A stretch of DNA of 14,716 nucleotides from Holophagaceae bacterium (GTDB taxonomy: Bacteria; Acidobacteriota; Holophagae; Holophagales; Holophagaceae), in assembly GCA_025355915.1 (NCBI GenBank), contig JANXYT010000479.1, positions 1 to 14,716 on the forward strand. The letters run 5' to 3'. Shown piece after piece: positions 1 to 9,665 of this stretch (position 1 is its first letter; every line of letters begins with the position of its first letter). The notes under the pieces were generated by a model. That model was given only the letters and a program-made list of their open reading frames with translations, had not been told where the DNA came from and did no database searches. The translations under genes and the position numbers were made by a program.

Positions 1-394
1 TCCTCGTCGCGCCAGGCCTCCACGCTGTGGGCGTGGCCCGCCCGGTGCAACTCAACATAGGCGGCGCGCATCGCCGCCGTGATCCAGGTGCCGTCCTGGC
101 CAGGGCGGGGCCCCTTGGAGCAGTGCCCGATGACTGCCTCGAAGGCCGTATCCAGCCGGATCTCGAAGGGGCGGTTGCGCAGGCTCCGGCGCGTGCGCGC
201 GGCCAGGTGCAGGCGGCCCGGCCGCAGCAGGGCCCGCTCGGGGGGCGACCACCAGAGCAGCGGATCCTCCTCGCCAAACCAGGGGAAGATGCCGCTGCGG
301 TAGGCCAGCAGAAGCCGGGGCACGCTGAGATCGCCACCGATGGCCAGCAGCCCCTCCTCCGCCAGCTCCGGGTCCGGAAAGACGAGCGCCTCGG

Positions 395-413
<19 letters not shown>
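1..413 (-). CDS. aat: Leucyl/phenylalanyl-tRNA--protein transferase (partial, C-terminus outside window)
   Basis: This enzyme transfers Leu or Phe from charged tRNA to the N-terminus of proteins with basic N-terminal residues, creating a bacterial N-degron in the cytoplasm. About 137 codons are visible before the window edge. Family motifs seen by translation are GLLAIGGDLS, LLLAYRSGIFPWF, LLWWSPPERALL, DGTWIT and AGHAHSVEAW, in the order and spacing of E. coli Aat. I chose a GTG start at 413, giving MPVFRLTEALVFPDP. No ATG or better start lies in frame just upstream, and the Shine-Dalgarno signal is weak. The start lies inside the 3' end of clpA (19-bp overlap), so translational coupling is likely. 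Its position after clpS and clpA puts the enzyme that writes the degron beside the proteins that read and unfold it. Family identity is very secure; the exact start is less so. Confidence 0.93.
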
Positions 414-2633
<2,220 letters not shown>

Positions 2634-2641
<8 letters not shown>

Positions 2642-2951
2642 CCTCGGCCTCCACCGTGAGCAAGAGGGGAAAACCTTCCCGCTCGGCCAGCTGGCGGCCC
2701 CGCTCAGCGCGGGTTTCCGCCACATCGCGGGTATAGGAACCCGCCACGCCCACACCCGCCTTGTGCACCGCCAGCATGATGACCGTGGCCTCGGGCTCCG
2801 ACTTGCGAAAGACCGACTTCAGCAGCCAGACCACGAATTCCTGCGTGGTGTAGTCATCGTTGTGGAGGAGGACCCTCCACATGCTTGGATCTTTGATCTT
2901 CGCCCGCTTGCGCGTGAGGACCTGGCCGTCCTCCTTCACCTGCCTGGCCAT
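2634..2951 (-). CDS. clpS: ATP-dependent Clp protease adaptor ClpS
   Basis: ClpS binds N-end-rule substrates and delivers them to the ClpA N-domain. The 105-residue product has the core WRVLLHNDDYTTQEFVVWLL (25-44), then VIMLAVHKAGVGVAG (58-72), and TRDVAETRAERGR. The ligand pocket residues N31, D32, D33, T35 and H63 are present. The gatekeeper position, Met40 in E. coli ClpS, is Gln37 here. ATG 2951 is preferred; a TTG at 2969 would add six residues but lies inside the inverted repeat of the adjoining element. No clear Shine-Dalgarno sequence precedes either start. The gene ends inside clpA (shared ATGTCTGA), so the two are almost certainly cotranscribed. All upstream sequence from 2955 belongs to a repeat-bounded element, so the promoter is unclear. 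Confidence 0.95.
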
Positions 2952-2954
2952 GTC

Positions 2955-2971
2955 AGGGTCTGCTTTCAAAT
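2955..2971. repeat. Left terminal inverted repeat
   Basis: Seventeen bases, agggtctgctttcaaat, pair with 3208-3224 with one mismatch (g/a at the ninth base). It abuts the clpS start codon region and contains the alternative TTG codon of clpS. Confidence 0.7.
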
Positions 2972-3207
2972 TGGATGCGAGCCGCGACGGGTCCAGCCGC
3001 GTGATCCAGCAAGGATGTGGCCGCAGGGCGACGTGGTTCGTCGTTCAAGGCCGCAGACGCCGCTGGGCGCGCGGCTGGACCCGTCCCGAAGGGCAAGGGG
3101 CAGCGCCCGGCGCGATACTGCGTCAAGCTCCTCGTCAATAGTGCCGCTATTGTCATCGTCGCCTTCCTTGTCTCGCTTGGGCGGTGCCCCTTGCGCGGCC
3201 ACACCCC

Positions 3208-3224
3208 ATTTGAAAGTAGACCCT
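3208..3224. repeat. Right terminal inverted repeat
   Basis: atttgaaagtagaccct is the reverse complement of the left repeat except at one base. Outside it (3225 onward) the sequence shows no duplication of the left flank. Confidence 0.7.
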
Positions 3225-3302
3225 TATGCCTCCGGGGCATCAGCATACCGGGTCCAGGGCCAAGCCCCCACGGCTCGGTCCGAAGGTTCGACGGGTGGAC
3301 AA

Positions 3303-4049
3303 CTAGAACGGGGCGTTGAAACGCACCCCCATCGAGACATTGAATTCAGGACCGGGTGCCAGTTTCCGGAGCGTTCCCTGGGCACCCTCTCCCCCCTGCC
3401 TCCATAGGGGAAGGGCCACCTCGATGCGCGTCAGGCTGTGAACCGCACCCGGTTGTCTCCCCCACATCAGCAAAAACGGAAAAAAGGGGATCAGGATCCC
3501 CCGGCACCCCACGAAGACCCGAAGCATGGGCCGGGCTTCCCAGGCCGTGGTGCCCCCAAGGTGAACGGGAATGGAGGCCCCGTAATAGGAACCGGGTGGG
3601 CTCCAAGGGTCCGTGGCAGGCACCTTGTAATAGGCGTCGAAATCCTTCCCGATCCTTCGGCTACCCCGGAGTTCCGCACCCAACCCAGCGTGCATCCGGA
3701 AGGGGCCCCGGTCCCAGTAAACCCGCTGGCAGCCCAGGGCCAATGTCTGTTCGTCGCACTCGATGTTTCGTGCGGTGGAATACGCCACCGTCCATTGGTC
3801 CCGAAGCACGCCGTGCGTGACCAGCCGGGAAACACGGTCCCAGTCCAGGCGGAAGGTCACTGGGATCTGGTTGGTGCCGCCCACGGAGGCCGGACCCAAA
3901 GGGATGGATTCCCTTCTCTGCATTCCCACACCGAGCGTGGCATCCCACCCCTGCGCCGCGAGCCAGGTCGAGGCACAGAGCAGCAGGAACCAAGGGCGGA
4001 CAGGCCTGGCTCCCATAGCGGCCAATCGGGACGTGCGCCAGTCGGACAT
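3303..4049 (-). CDS. Exported, probable outer-membrane beta-barrel protein of unknown function
   Basis: I do not recognise a named family. The 248-residue product begins with a basic segment, then a hydrophobic stretch WFLLLCASTWLA and an AAQG-like cleavage site, consistent with Sec export. The mature part has alternating polar/apolar segments rich in aromatic residues (for example IPVTFRLDWDRVSRL, QTLALGCQRVYW, RMHAGLGAELRG), and the last residues, FNVSMGVRFNAPF, end in Phe as many outer-membrane barrels do. ATG 4049 has an AGGGA Shine-Dalgarno motif seven bases upstream; ATG 4016 would give a shorter, more typical signal peptide and cannot be excluded. It lies 63 bp downstream of the PqqD-like gene on the same strand, so the two may share a transcript. 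A small outer-membrane or lipid-modifying protein is possible; the function is unknown. Confidence 0.7.
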   Translation of the reverse strand: MSDWRTSRLAAMGARPVRPWFLLLCASTWLAAQGWDATLGVGMQRRESIPLGPASVGGTNQIPVTFRLDWDRVSRLVTHGVLRDQWTVAYSTARNIECDEQTLALGCQRVYWDRGPFRMHAGLGAELRGSRRIGKDFDAYYKVPATDPWSPPGSYYGASIPVHLGGTTAWEARPMLRVFVGCRGILIPFFPFLLMWGRQPGAVHSLTRIEVALPLWRQGGEGAQGTLRKLAPGPEFNVSMGVRFNAPF

Positions 4050-4112
4050 TCTAGAATCCCTGTCGATTGCTGAGCACTGCCATGTGTTGGATGAGGGTTC
4101 AACCACCCCACT

Positions 4113-4487
4113 TTAGGCAGGCTTTTCCGATTGGTGGGAGGTTTCGGGGACGCCACCCTCCAGCCGCACGAACCCGCCCCGTGCCAATTCGCGGAGAAAC
4201 AGAGCTGTGCGACGGGCGGTGTCGGGTTCTCCGGGGAAGGCCTTCACGATGGCTTCATTCACCTGCGACACAGTACGCACTCCGTCGCAGGCCAGCCAGA
4301 CGGCTGTGCCGCGGGCATCCAGTTTCACGCGAAAGGTGGGTTTTTTCATCATCCGCAGCAGCCAGGCCCACCGCGGGGACAGGATCTTGGGCCGAAGCAG
4401 GATCAGGTTGCCTTCCTCGCCGGGTTCGGCGGAGAGGGCCTGGGCTGGAATCAAAGCAAGGAAGGTTTCATCGGGAAATGGGTTCAT
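4113..4487 (-). CDS. PqqD family protein (orphan)
   Basis: The 124-residue product carries a PqqD-like winged-helix fold: FRVKLDARGTAVWLACDG (52-69), then TVSQVNEAIVKAF (72-84) and TALFLRELARGGFVRL (94-109). This is the familiar pattern of a final 'G..vW.l.dG..tv..i' strand-helix followed by two helices. In characterised systems such domains (RiPP recognition elements) bind the leader of a precursor peptide and present it to a radical SAM or other modifying enzyme. No such enzyme or precursor is in the window, so the role here is open. The N-terminal 50 residues include a basic, Trp-containing segment (SPRWAWLLRMMKKP). The start ATG 4487 has AGGTG four bases upstream. It is followed by the outer-membrane-like gene and preceded by the terminator of the OPT gene, so it needs its own promoter. 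Confidence 0.75.
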   Translation of the reverse strand: MNPFPDETFLALIPAQALSAEPGEEGNLILLRPKILSPRWAWLLRMMKKPTFRVKLDARGTAVWLACDGVRTVSQVNEAIVKAFPGEPDTARRTALFLRELARGGFVRLEGGVPETSHQSEKPA

Positions 4488-4534
4488 CGAGCACCTGGGA
4501 CTGGATTTCGGACGACCATGAATAAGGGATTGAG

Positions 4535-4612
4535 ACCGCAGATGTCGCAGATGGGCGCAGATACAAAACGGGTCCTTTGTCCTGCCTCTGCGTCATCTGC
4601 GTCATCTGCGGT
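4535..4612. repeat. 78-bp inverted repeat built on a 'cagatg' motif
   Basis: The arm at 4535-4562 (cgcagatgtcgcagatggg in its centre) is nearly the reverse complement of the arm at 4585-4612 (tgcgtcatctgcgtcatctg). Each arm is itself a tandem of roughly nine-base units. The loop is about 22 bases. Similar 'ctgcgtcatctgcg' hairpins are, from memory, widespread intergenic repeats in several phyla. It may act as an RNA hairpin or as a dispersed repeat; it is not a classic terminator because no T-tract follows. Confidence 0.65.
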
Positions 4613-4619
4613 GAATACC

Positions 4620-4653
4620 AAAAACACGGGGCGCGGTTGCCCGCGCCCTGTTT
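4620..4653 (-). terminator. Rho-independent terminator of the OPT transporter gene
   Basis: On the minus strand, an 8-bp GC stem (GGGCGCGG at 4629-4636 paired with 4641-4648, 4-base loop) is followed by gtgttttt. It begins about 15 bases after the transporter's stop codon (4668), and A-rich bases precede the stem. Stem strength, the U-run and the position all agree. Confidence 0.85.
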
Positions 4654-4667
4654 GGTCTGACCCAGCC

Positions 4668-6832
4668 TTAGAAATTCGCGCTGGGTGGTGCGGGCTCGTC
4701 GGCAGCACCGGCGTTGTCGATGGGCACCTTCACCAGGTAGACGGCGATGCCGGCCAGAATCAGCAGGCTGATCCAGAAGGCACCCGGTACGTTGGTGACA
4801 CCGGTTTTGTCGACCCCCCAGATGAACTTGGTGAGTTGGTACTTCACCTCGAAGAAGGCAAAGGCGGCGAAGAGCAACCCCACCAGAGCCTCTCCGGCGA
4901 TGAGCCCCGCAGCCAGCAGCACGCCATTGTTTCCACGCGCACCTTCTGGGCTTCGTTCAGGCCCCGCTTGGCGCCCACCATTTCCACCACGCCCTTGATG
5001 AGACCGCCCAGGAAGATGGCGAAGGTGGTTTCCAGGGGCAGGTACATGCCCACCGACACCAGCATGGGACTCTTCACCTGCATGAGGATGAAGGCTAGGC
5101 CCATCATCATGCCGACGATGATGAGCGGCCAGGCCATCTTGCCTTCCACGATGCCGCGGCTGAGCAGGGCCATGAGGCCCGCCTGAGGGGCAGCCAGCTG
5201 CTTGGAGCCGAAGCCGGCATCGAGGGAAAGCACGGCCTTCTTCTGATCGGCGGGGAGCTGCTTCACCTGATCCAGGGTGTAGGTCTTGACCACACCATTG
5301 GCATCTGGGGGTGCCGTCACCATCTGCACCTGCTGGGCGGTGAGTTCGGCGATGCGCTTGGTACCCTGGGCGGAGATATCGCCCTCATGCAGCACCATGA
5401 GGGGGATGAACAGCACCACCGAGGCCAGGGCCACACCCAGCAGGTCGCCCATTTCCATGCGCCAGGGCGTGCCGCCAAGGATATGCCCGGCCTTGAGATC
5501 CTGCAGCATCTCACCGGCGACGGCCGCGCTCACACAGACCACGGCGGCCACGCCCAGCACGGCGGCCACGCCTTCGCGACCCTTGACGCCGAGGACCACC
5601 ATGACGAGGGCAGTGAGCACCAGGGCCGTCAGGGTCAGCCCGGAGATCGGGTTGTTGCTCGAGCCCATGATGCCGACCAGGTAGCCGCTGATGGCCGAGA
5701 AGAAGAAGCCCAGGATGACCACCACCAGGGCCGCCACGAAGGAGACCAGCGGGCTCACCTGGAAGATGCGCCAGGTGATGAAGAAGGTCACCAGGGCGGC
5801 AAAGCCGAGGCCGAAGAGGACATAGGTGAAGGGCAGATCCTTGTTGACGCGATCCACCACGTGCTCACCGGAGGCGGCCTTCTTGACGTCTGAAATGGAG
5901 CGGGTGAGGCCCGTGGCCAGGCTCTTGCGCATCTTGAAGAGGGTGAAGCAGGCCCCCATGAGCATGCCGCCGATGGCGATGGGCCTCACGATGAACTTCC
6001 AGACCGATACCGACAGGGCGATCCAATCGCCCTCGGGGGCACCCTCAGGCAGGACGCCAGGAGCCAGGAAGTAGGTGATGATCGGCACCAGCAGGCCCCA
6101 GGCGATGATGCCGCCGGAGAAGTTCAGGGCGCCGAGCTTGGGCCCGATGATGTAGCCCACGCCCATGTAGGCGGGGCTGATGCCGGGGGAACTGAGCAGC
6201 ATGCCGCCGCCGACCTTGGCCTTCCAGCCCTGGACCAGGGTGATGGCCGTGGCCTTGAAGCCCACGAACTTCTCCCAGGTCGTGGCGAACAGCTGCACCT
6301 GCACCAGGGCCTGGATCACTGCGCCGATGCCCATGGCGCCGAAGAGGAATTTGGTGCCGCTGCCACCCCGGGCGCCGGCCTTGTGGATCTCGGCGGCGGC
6401 CACGCTCTCGGGGTAAGGCAGTTCCGCATCTTCCACCATCACCCGGCGGAGCAGCGCCACGAACATGATGCCCAGCACACCGCCGGCGAACATGATCAGC
6501 GAGCTGGTGATGTAGTTGCCAGCCGTGAAGAACCGGGGCCAGATGCCGCTGATGACGAAGGCAGGGATGGTGAAGATGGCGCCAGCGGCGACGGATTCAC
6601 CGATGCTGCCCACGGTGCGGGCCATGTTCTCTTCCAGGATGGTGCCCTTCATCAGCTTGATGAGGGCCATGCCGATGACGGCCGCGGGATAGGTGGCGGC
6701 GATGGTCATGCCGGCCTTCAAGCCGAGGTAGGCGTTGGCGGAGCCGAGCACCACGGCCATGACGAGGCCGATGAGCACCGCCCGCAGGGAGAACTCCCGC
6801 ATGTTCTGGTCGGATGGGACAAAGGGTTGCAT
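4668..6832 (-). CDS. Oligopeptide transporter, OPT family (interrupted by an apparent frameshift)
   Basis: This is an inner-membrane, proton-coupled importer of peptides or metal chelates of the bacterial OPT type. The first frame (6832 to about 4933) carries many hydrophobic helices and the family motifs NAYLGLKAG (33-41), EENMARTVGSIGESVAAG (68-85), PYPES (139-143) and GSSNNPISGLT (390-400). At about 4930-4932 the frame breaks: VRVE is followed by TMACCW and then a short non-family tail ending at 4844. The shifted frame continues as GVLLAAGLIAGEALVGLLFAAFA to a stop at 4668, the expected OPT C-terminus. Adding one base to the AAA run on the minus strand restores VENNGVLLAAG and a protein of about 720 residues. 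It could be a sequencing error or a young pseudogene. The start ATG 6832 has AGGAG six bases upstream. It is divergent from the patatin gene, with a 151-bp shared region. Confidence 0.9.
4930..4932 (-). other. Probable one-base deletion (frameshift) in the OPT gene
   Basis: The minus strand reads gtggaaacaatggcgtg. A fourth A (gtggaaaacaatggcgtg) would rejoin the two frames exactly at conserved family sequence. Loss of one base in a short homopolymer is typical of read or assembly error, but is also a common route to a pseudogene. Confidence 0.8.
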
Positions 6833-6983
6833 CGGTGCTCCTGAAAAGGCACGAAGGGGGACGAAGAATGCCGGATGTAGCGGATAGTCTAATACCGAAT
6901 CCGATCCGGTTGGCAGGGCCCCGGCCGCACCAGTGGCTGGATTCCGCTCGCCAGAGCCTGTTTCGGTTCACGGAGGATCTTTC

Positions 6984-7931
6984 ATGCGTCCCCTAAACGC
7001 CATTGCGATCGCGGGTTTGACCCTTCTCTCTGCCTGCCAAACGGTGCCTCCCGTCACGGTTCCGCAGACCACCGTGCTGCAGGTGCCCCAGGTGCCTCAG
7101 GGGCCACCCCCGAAGCCCAAGATCGCCCTCGTCCTGGGGGGAGGGGCCGCACGGGGCTTTGCCCATGTGGGGGTCATCCGAGCGTTGGAGCAAGAGAAGA
7201 TCCCCATCGACCTGGTGGTCGGCACCAGTGTCGGGGGTCTCATCGGCGCCATCTACGCCGCCGATGTCAGCAGCTTCGACCTCGAGTGGACCGCCTTCCA
7301 GCTGGAGAAAGACGACCTCTTCGATTTCGGGGTCATGAACGCTGTCACAGGCATGGGATTCGCCAAGGGCGACAAGCTCGAGGCCTGGGTGAAAAGCCAT
7401 ATCAAGACCACGAACATCGAGAACCTGAAGATCCCCTTCGCCGCCGTGGCGACCGATCTCAACTGGGGCTACAAAGTGGTGCTCGACCACGGCTCGGTGG
7501 CCCGCGCCATCCGGGCGAGCGCCGCCATCCCGGGCGTCTTCCAGCCGGTCCAGCATCAGGGCAAGATCCTGGTGGATGGCGGCGTGGTGGACAACATCCC
7601 CATCTCGGTGGCCAAAGCCAAAGGCGCGGACATCGTCATCGCCGTGGACATCAGCGGGAACCTGGGAAATACCAGCATCACCAATCTCCTGGGTGTCAGC
7701 CTCCAGGCCACGAACATCATGTTCGCCCTCAATGTCGAGCAGTCGAAGAAAAACGCCGATATCCTCATTGCGCCCGCGGGCATCGGCGACATCGGGATGC
7801 TCGATTTCACGCAGAAGAAACGCTGCATGCAGGCCGGCATCGAGGCCACGAAACAGGCCATGCCGACGATCCGCAAGGTCATCCAAGCCTGGGTCACCGC
7901 CCATTCCCAGCCAGCCGCGCCCGTTCGCTGA
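6984..7931 (+). CDS. Patatin-like phospholipase family lipoprotein
   Basis: This is a Ser-Asp dyad acyl hydrolase expected to act on phospholipids or other lipid esters in the cell envelope. The 315-residue product opens with a lipoprotein signal, MRPLNAIAIAGLTLLSAC, with lipobox LSAC and lipidation Cys18, followed by a Pro/Val-rich linker (21-44). The patatin domain then shows the oxyanion-hole GGGAARG (52-58), the nucleophile motif GTSVG with Ser82 (80-84), a CoA-binding-like RASAAIPGVF segment (177-186) and the catalytic DGG with Asp198 (198-200). It is a bacterial RssA/YlbK-like single-domain type without a surface-antigen barrel. I placed the start at ATG 6984 because GGAGGA lies six bases upstream and the lipoprotein signal begins exactly there; the frame is open further upstream but adds nothing sensible. 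It is divergent from the OPT gene and convergent with the rhodanese gene. Confidence 0.93.
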   Translation: MRPLNAIAIAGLTLLSACQTVPPVTVPQTTVLQVPQVPQGPPPKPKIALVLGGGAARGFAHVGVIRALEQEKIPIDLVVGTSVGGLIGAIYAADVSSFDLEWTAFQLEKDDLFDFGVMNAVTGMGFAKGDKLEAWVKSHIKTTNIENLKIPFAAVATDLNWGYKVVLDHGSVARAIRASAAIPGVFQPVQHQGKILVDGGVVDNIPISVAKAKGADIVIAVDISGNLGNTSITNLLGVSLQATNIMFALNVEQSKKNADILIAPAGIGDIGMLDFTQKKRCMQAGIEATKQAMPTIRKVIQAWVTAHSQPAAPVR

Positions 7932-8004
7932 TCCGCTAACGGGGCCGACCCGCCTGATCGACATTTACTTTTAGCCAAGAACGGTCCGAGTAGCTGCTGG
8001 ACCC

Positions 8005-8020
8005 GATCCCGACGGGGATC
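8005..8020. other. Small perfect hairpin between convergent genes
   Basis: gatccc/gggatc with a 4-base loop overlaps the end of the rhodanese gene. It is preceded by GGTCC/GGACC (7983-7987 and 7999-8003). It could help terminate either convergent gene, but neither side has a T-tract, so this is only a weak terminator candidate. Confidence 0.3.
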
Positions 8021-9665
8021 AATTCATCAACACCTTTACATCCGGGTAGCCCATCAGCTTGAGGATGAAATAGTTGGCCGCTGCTTCTCCAGGATCATCC
8101 GAGAAGCAAATGATCTCCGCATATCTCGGGACCTTGGCCTTGGCGAGAAGGGTCCAGATATCTTTTGCGGCTTTAGGCCTGCCGTCAGCATTCAAGAGAT
8201 CGGTGTACGGCACATGAATGACTGCGCCCTCCGGAGGTTTGGCGGACACATTTCTACCCGAAGAAATAAATACCTTTGGGTACAGTCCATGGGTGCTTTT
8301 TGGGTCGGCAATGATCACGTCCTTGCGGGGATTCACGGGGTAGGTCGTGGGCAGGATGGACAGGTCCTGTGGCGCCTTCTTGGGACCCACCTGGGTCGCT
8401 TCCTTGGTCACGGCGAAACCCGGCTGTGCCCATTTTTCGAGGGAGTCCATCAGGACAGATACCTTTTTCTGTCCCAAGCGCTCCAGCATAACGAAGGCCA
8501 GGGCAGACTCTTTGGTCAACCCAGCGCCTGAAATCACCACCGCTTCGTGGGACGCATTCACGCCGGCGGGACCCAGGATTTCAGCCAGCTTGTCGGGATT
8601 GGCAACATGGCTTCTGAACACCTCTGCAGGGATGTTCAGCGCGAAAGGCACGTGGCCCTGGTTGAATGCGTCTGCGGGACGCACATCCAGGACGCTGACT
8701 TGGGCGACGCCGTACATTCTCAGCATCCGGCCACCCCAGGTTTTCAGCCAGTTGGCTTCTCGCATGAGAAACGGGGCGTCGTAGGTCCAGTACGGCAGGT
8801 CTCGTTGATCCTGCAGCCATCCAATCTCGGACTCGCTGTAAAGCTTTACATTGGGGTAATTCAACATGAACTTAAGGGTGAAAAACGGCACACTGGCGGC
8901 GATTCCACCCCCGCAATAGGTATAGATCCGCTGTTCCGGCTTGACCCCGAAGTAGTCGAGCATTCTCTTGATTTCCTCAGCCGTCTTGAAGGTCTTGTCC
9001 GGATTGTAGAAATCGGAGCTGGGCAACAGGATGCCCGTCGGGATGTGTCCGGGGCGGTCGAAGAACGCGAGCTCTCCATAGTGCCAATTGGCGTCCAAGG
9101 CCTCCACCAGAGCATTGTTCTTCTGGTCTCCGGTGGCGGTAAGAAATTCCGGCAGCCTGACTCTCGCGTCTTCGTTCATCCTCGTGATGCGGAAGGAACC
9201 TTTCTGCGGGGCAGGTGTGAGGTCTTTCGTCACCGCCTTTCCCAACTCCTGCCACTTGGACAGTCCGCCGTCCAGGATGAAAAGGTCCTTTGCGGGGAAG
9301 CCGTGATAGTAGAGGTCGTAGAAGAGTCTGGTCGCCATCATGGGGGCGCCCCGGTCGTACATGACGATTTTCTTGCCGACACTGATTCCCCAGGACTGGA
9401 AGCGTTGTTCCATATCGGGGACTGGAACTTCCCGCCCCCCATAGGTGAACAGGTCGACACTTAGCGCGCCGGGGATGTGCTGGGCCGCGTACATCTGGGC
9501 GGGTGAGGCGTCGAGAATCAGGACATCCGCACTCTTAAGGTTGTTCTCAAGCCAATTCACACTGACCAGATTGCCTTTGATTCCTTCTGCCGCCATCAAT
9601 GGCTGCGCCAGGAACAGGCAGATCGCAACCGCAAACAAGAAGCCATGCCTCGCTACCTTCAACAT
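8019..9665 (-). CDS. Exported multidomain rhodanese (sulfurtransferase) with four rhodanese-like domains
   Basis: The 548-residue product starts with a Sec signal peptide (hydrophobic FLFAVAICLFLAQPL, cleavage near MAAEG), so it is probably periplasmic. Four rhodanese-like domains follow: about 31-145 (ILDASPAQMYAAQHIPGAL, then VMYDRG with Asp104 at the usual Cys position), 175-295 (GHIPTGILLPSSDFY, then YCGGGIAAS with Cys251), 310-420 (VLDVRPADAFNQGHVPFALNIP, then VVISGAGLTKES with Ser379 at the Cys position) and 445-548 (IICFSDDPGEAA with Cys520). This is two copies of the classical inactive-plus-active pair of thiosulfate sulfurtransferases. The last domain stops at VKVLMN, a little short. 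ATG 9665 has AGGAGG five bases upstream and begins the signal peptide; the frame extends to 9833 without a plausible N-terminus. The gene stands alone, and by eye its codon use is less GC-biased than its neighbours'. The sulfur donor and acceptor are unknown. Confidence 0.88.
   Translation of the reverse strand: MLKVARHGFLFAVAICLFLAQPLMAAEGIKGNLVSVNWLENNLKSADVLILDASPAQMYAAQHIPGALSVDLFTYGGREVPVPDMEQRFQSWGISVGKKIVMYDRGAPMMATRLFYDLYYHGFPAKDLFILDGGLSKWQELGKAVTKDLTPAPQKGSFRITRMNEDARVRLPEFLTATGDQKNNALVEALDANWHYGELAFFDRPGHIPTGILLPSSDFYNPDKTFKTAEEIKRMLDYFGVKPEQRIYTYCGGGIAASVPFFTLKFMLNYPNVKLYSESEIGWLQDQRDLPYWTYDAPFLMREANWLKTWGGRMLRMYGVAQVSVLDVRPADAFNQGHVPFALNIPAEVFRSHVANPDKLAEILGPAGVNASHEAVVISGAGLTKESALAFVMLERLGQKKVSVLMDSLEKWAQPGFAVTKEATQVGPKKAPQDLSILPTTYPVNPRKDVIIADPKSTHGLYPKVFISSGRNVSAKPPEGAVIHVPYTDLLNADGRPKAAKDIWTLLAKAKVPRYAEIICFSDDPGEAAANYFILKLMGYPDVKVLMN

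Larger units (their letters stand above)
2955..3224. mobile_element. 270-bp element with terminal inverted repeats (MITE-like or insertion-sequence remnant)
   Basis: The ends are near-perfect inverted repeats. Positions 2955-2971 (agggtctgctttcaaat) match the reverse complement of 3208-3224 at 16 of 17 bases. The interior holds further inverted repeats: 2985-3000 (gacgggtccagccgcg in phase) with about 3070-3085, perfect over 16 bases; 3091-3108 with about 3180-3197, with two mismatches over 18 bases; and caatag/ctattg around 3136-3152. No transposase is encoded and I find no convincing target-site duplication. The layout fits a non-autonomous transposable element or the residue of a larger one. 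The left end lies three bases upstream of the clpS ATG. The structure is read directly from the sequence; calling it mobile is inference. Confidence 0.55.
2952..3302. other. Gene-free stretch between clpS and the outer-membrane-like gene
   Basis: This 351-bp interval holds no credible coding sequence. Several frames are open on both strands, but their translations are Arg/Ala/Pro-rich and match no family I know. Most of it (2955-3224) is the inverted-repeat-bounded element listed separately. The remaining 78 bp, 3225-3302, contains a small hairpin (ATGCC/GGCAT, 3226-3240) with no T-tract and nothing else I can name. Confidence 0.6.

Noticed and set aside
2953..3246. Minus-strand open frame through the inverted-repeat element (97 codons), plus open frames on the other strand
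   Set aside because: Arg/Ala/Pro-rich product without a ribosome site; the region is explained by nested inverted repeats rather than coding.
6833..6983. Search for promoters between the divergent OPT and patatin genes
   Set aside because: Some AT-rich hexamers occur (for example near 6890), but none pairs with a matching -35 at the right spacing on either strand.
6993..7964. A 323-codon frame antisense to the patatin gene
   Set aside because: The sense strand has a lipoprotein signal, catalytic motifs and a strong ribosome site; the antisense product is Asp/Gly/His-rich without motifs.
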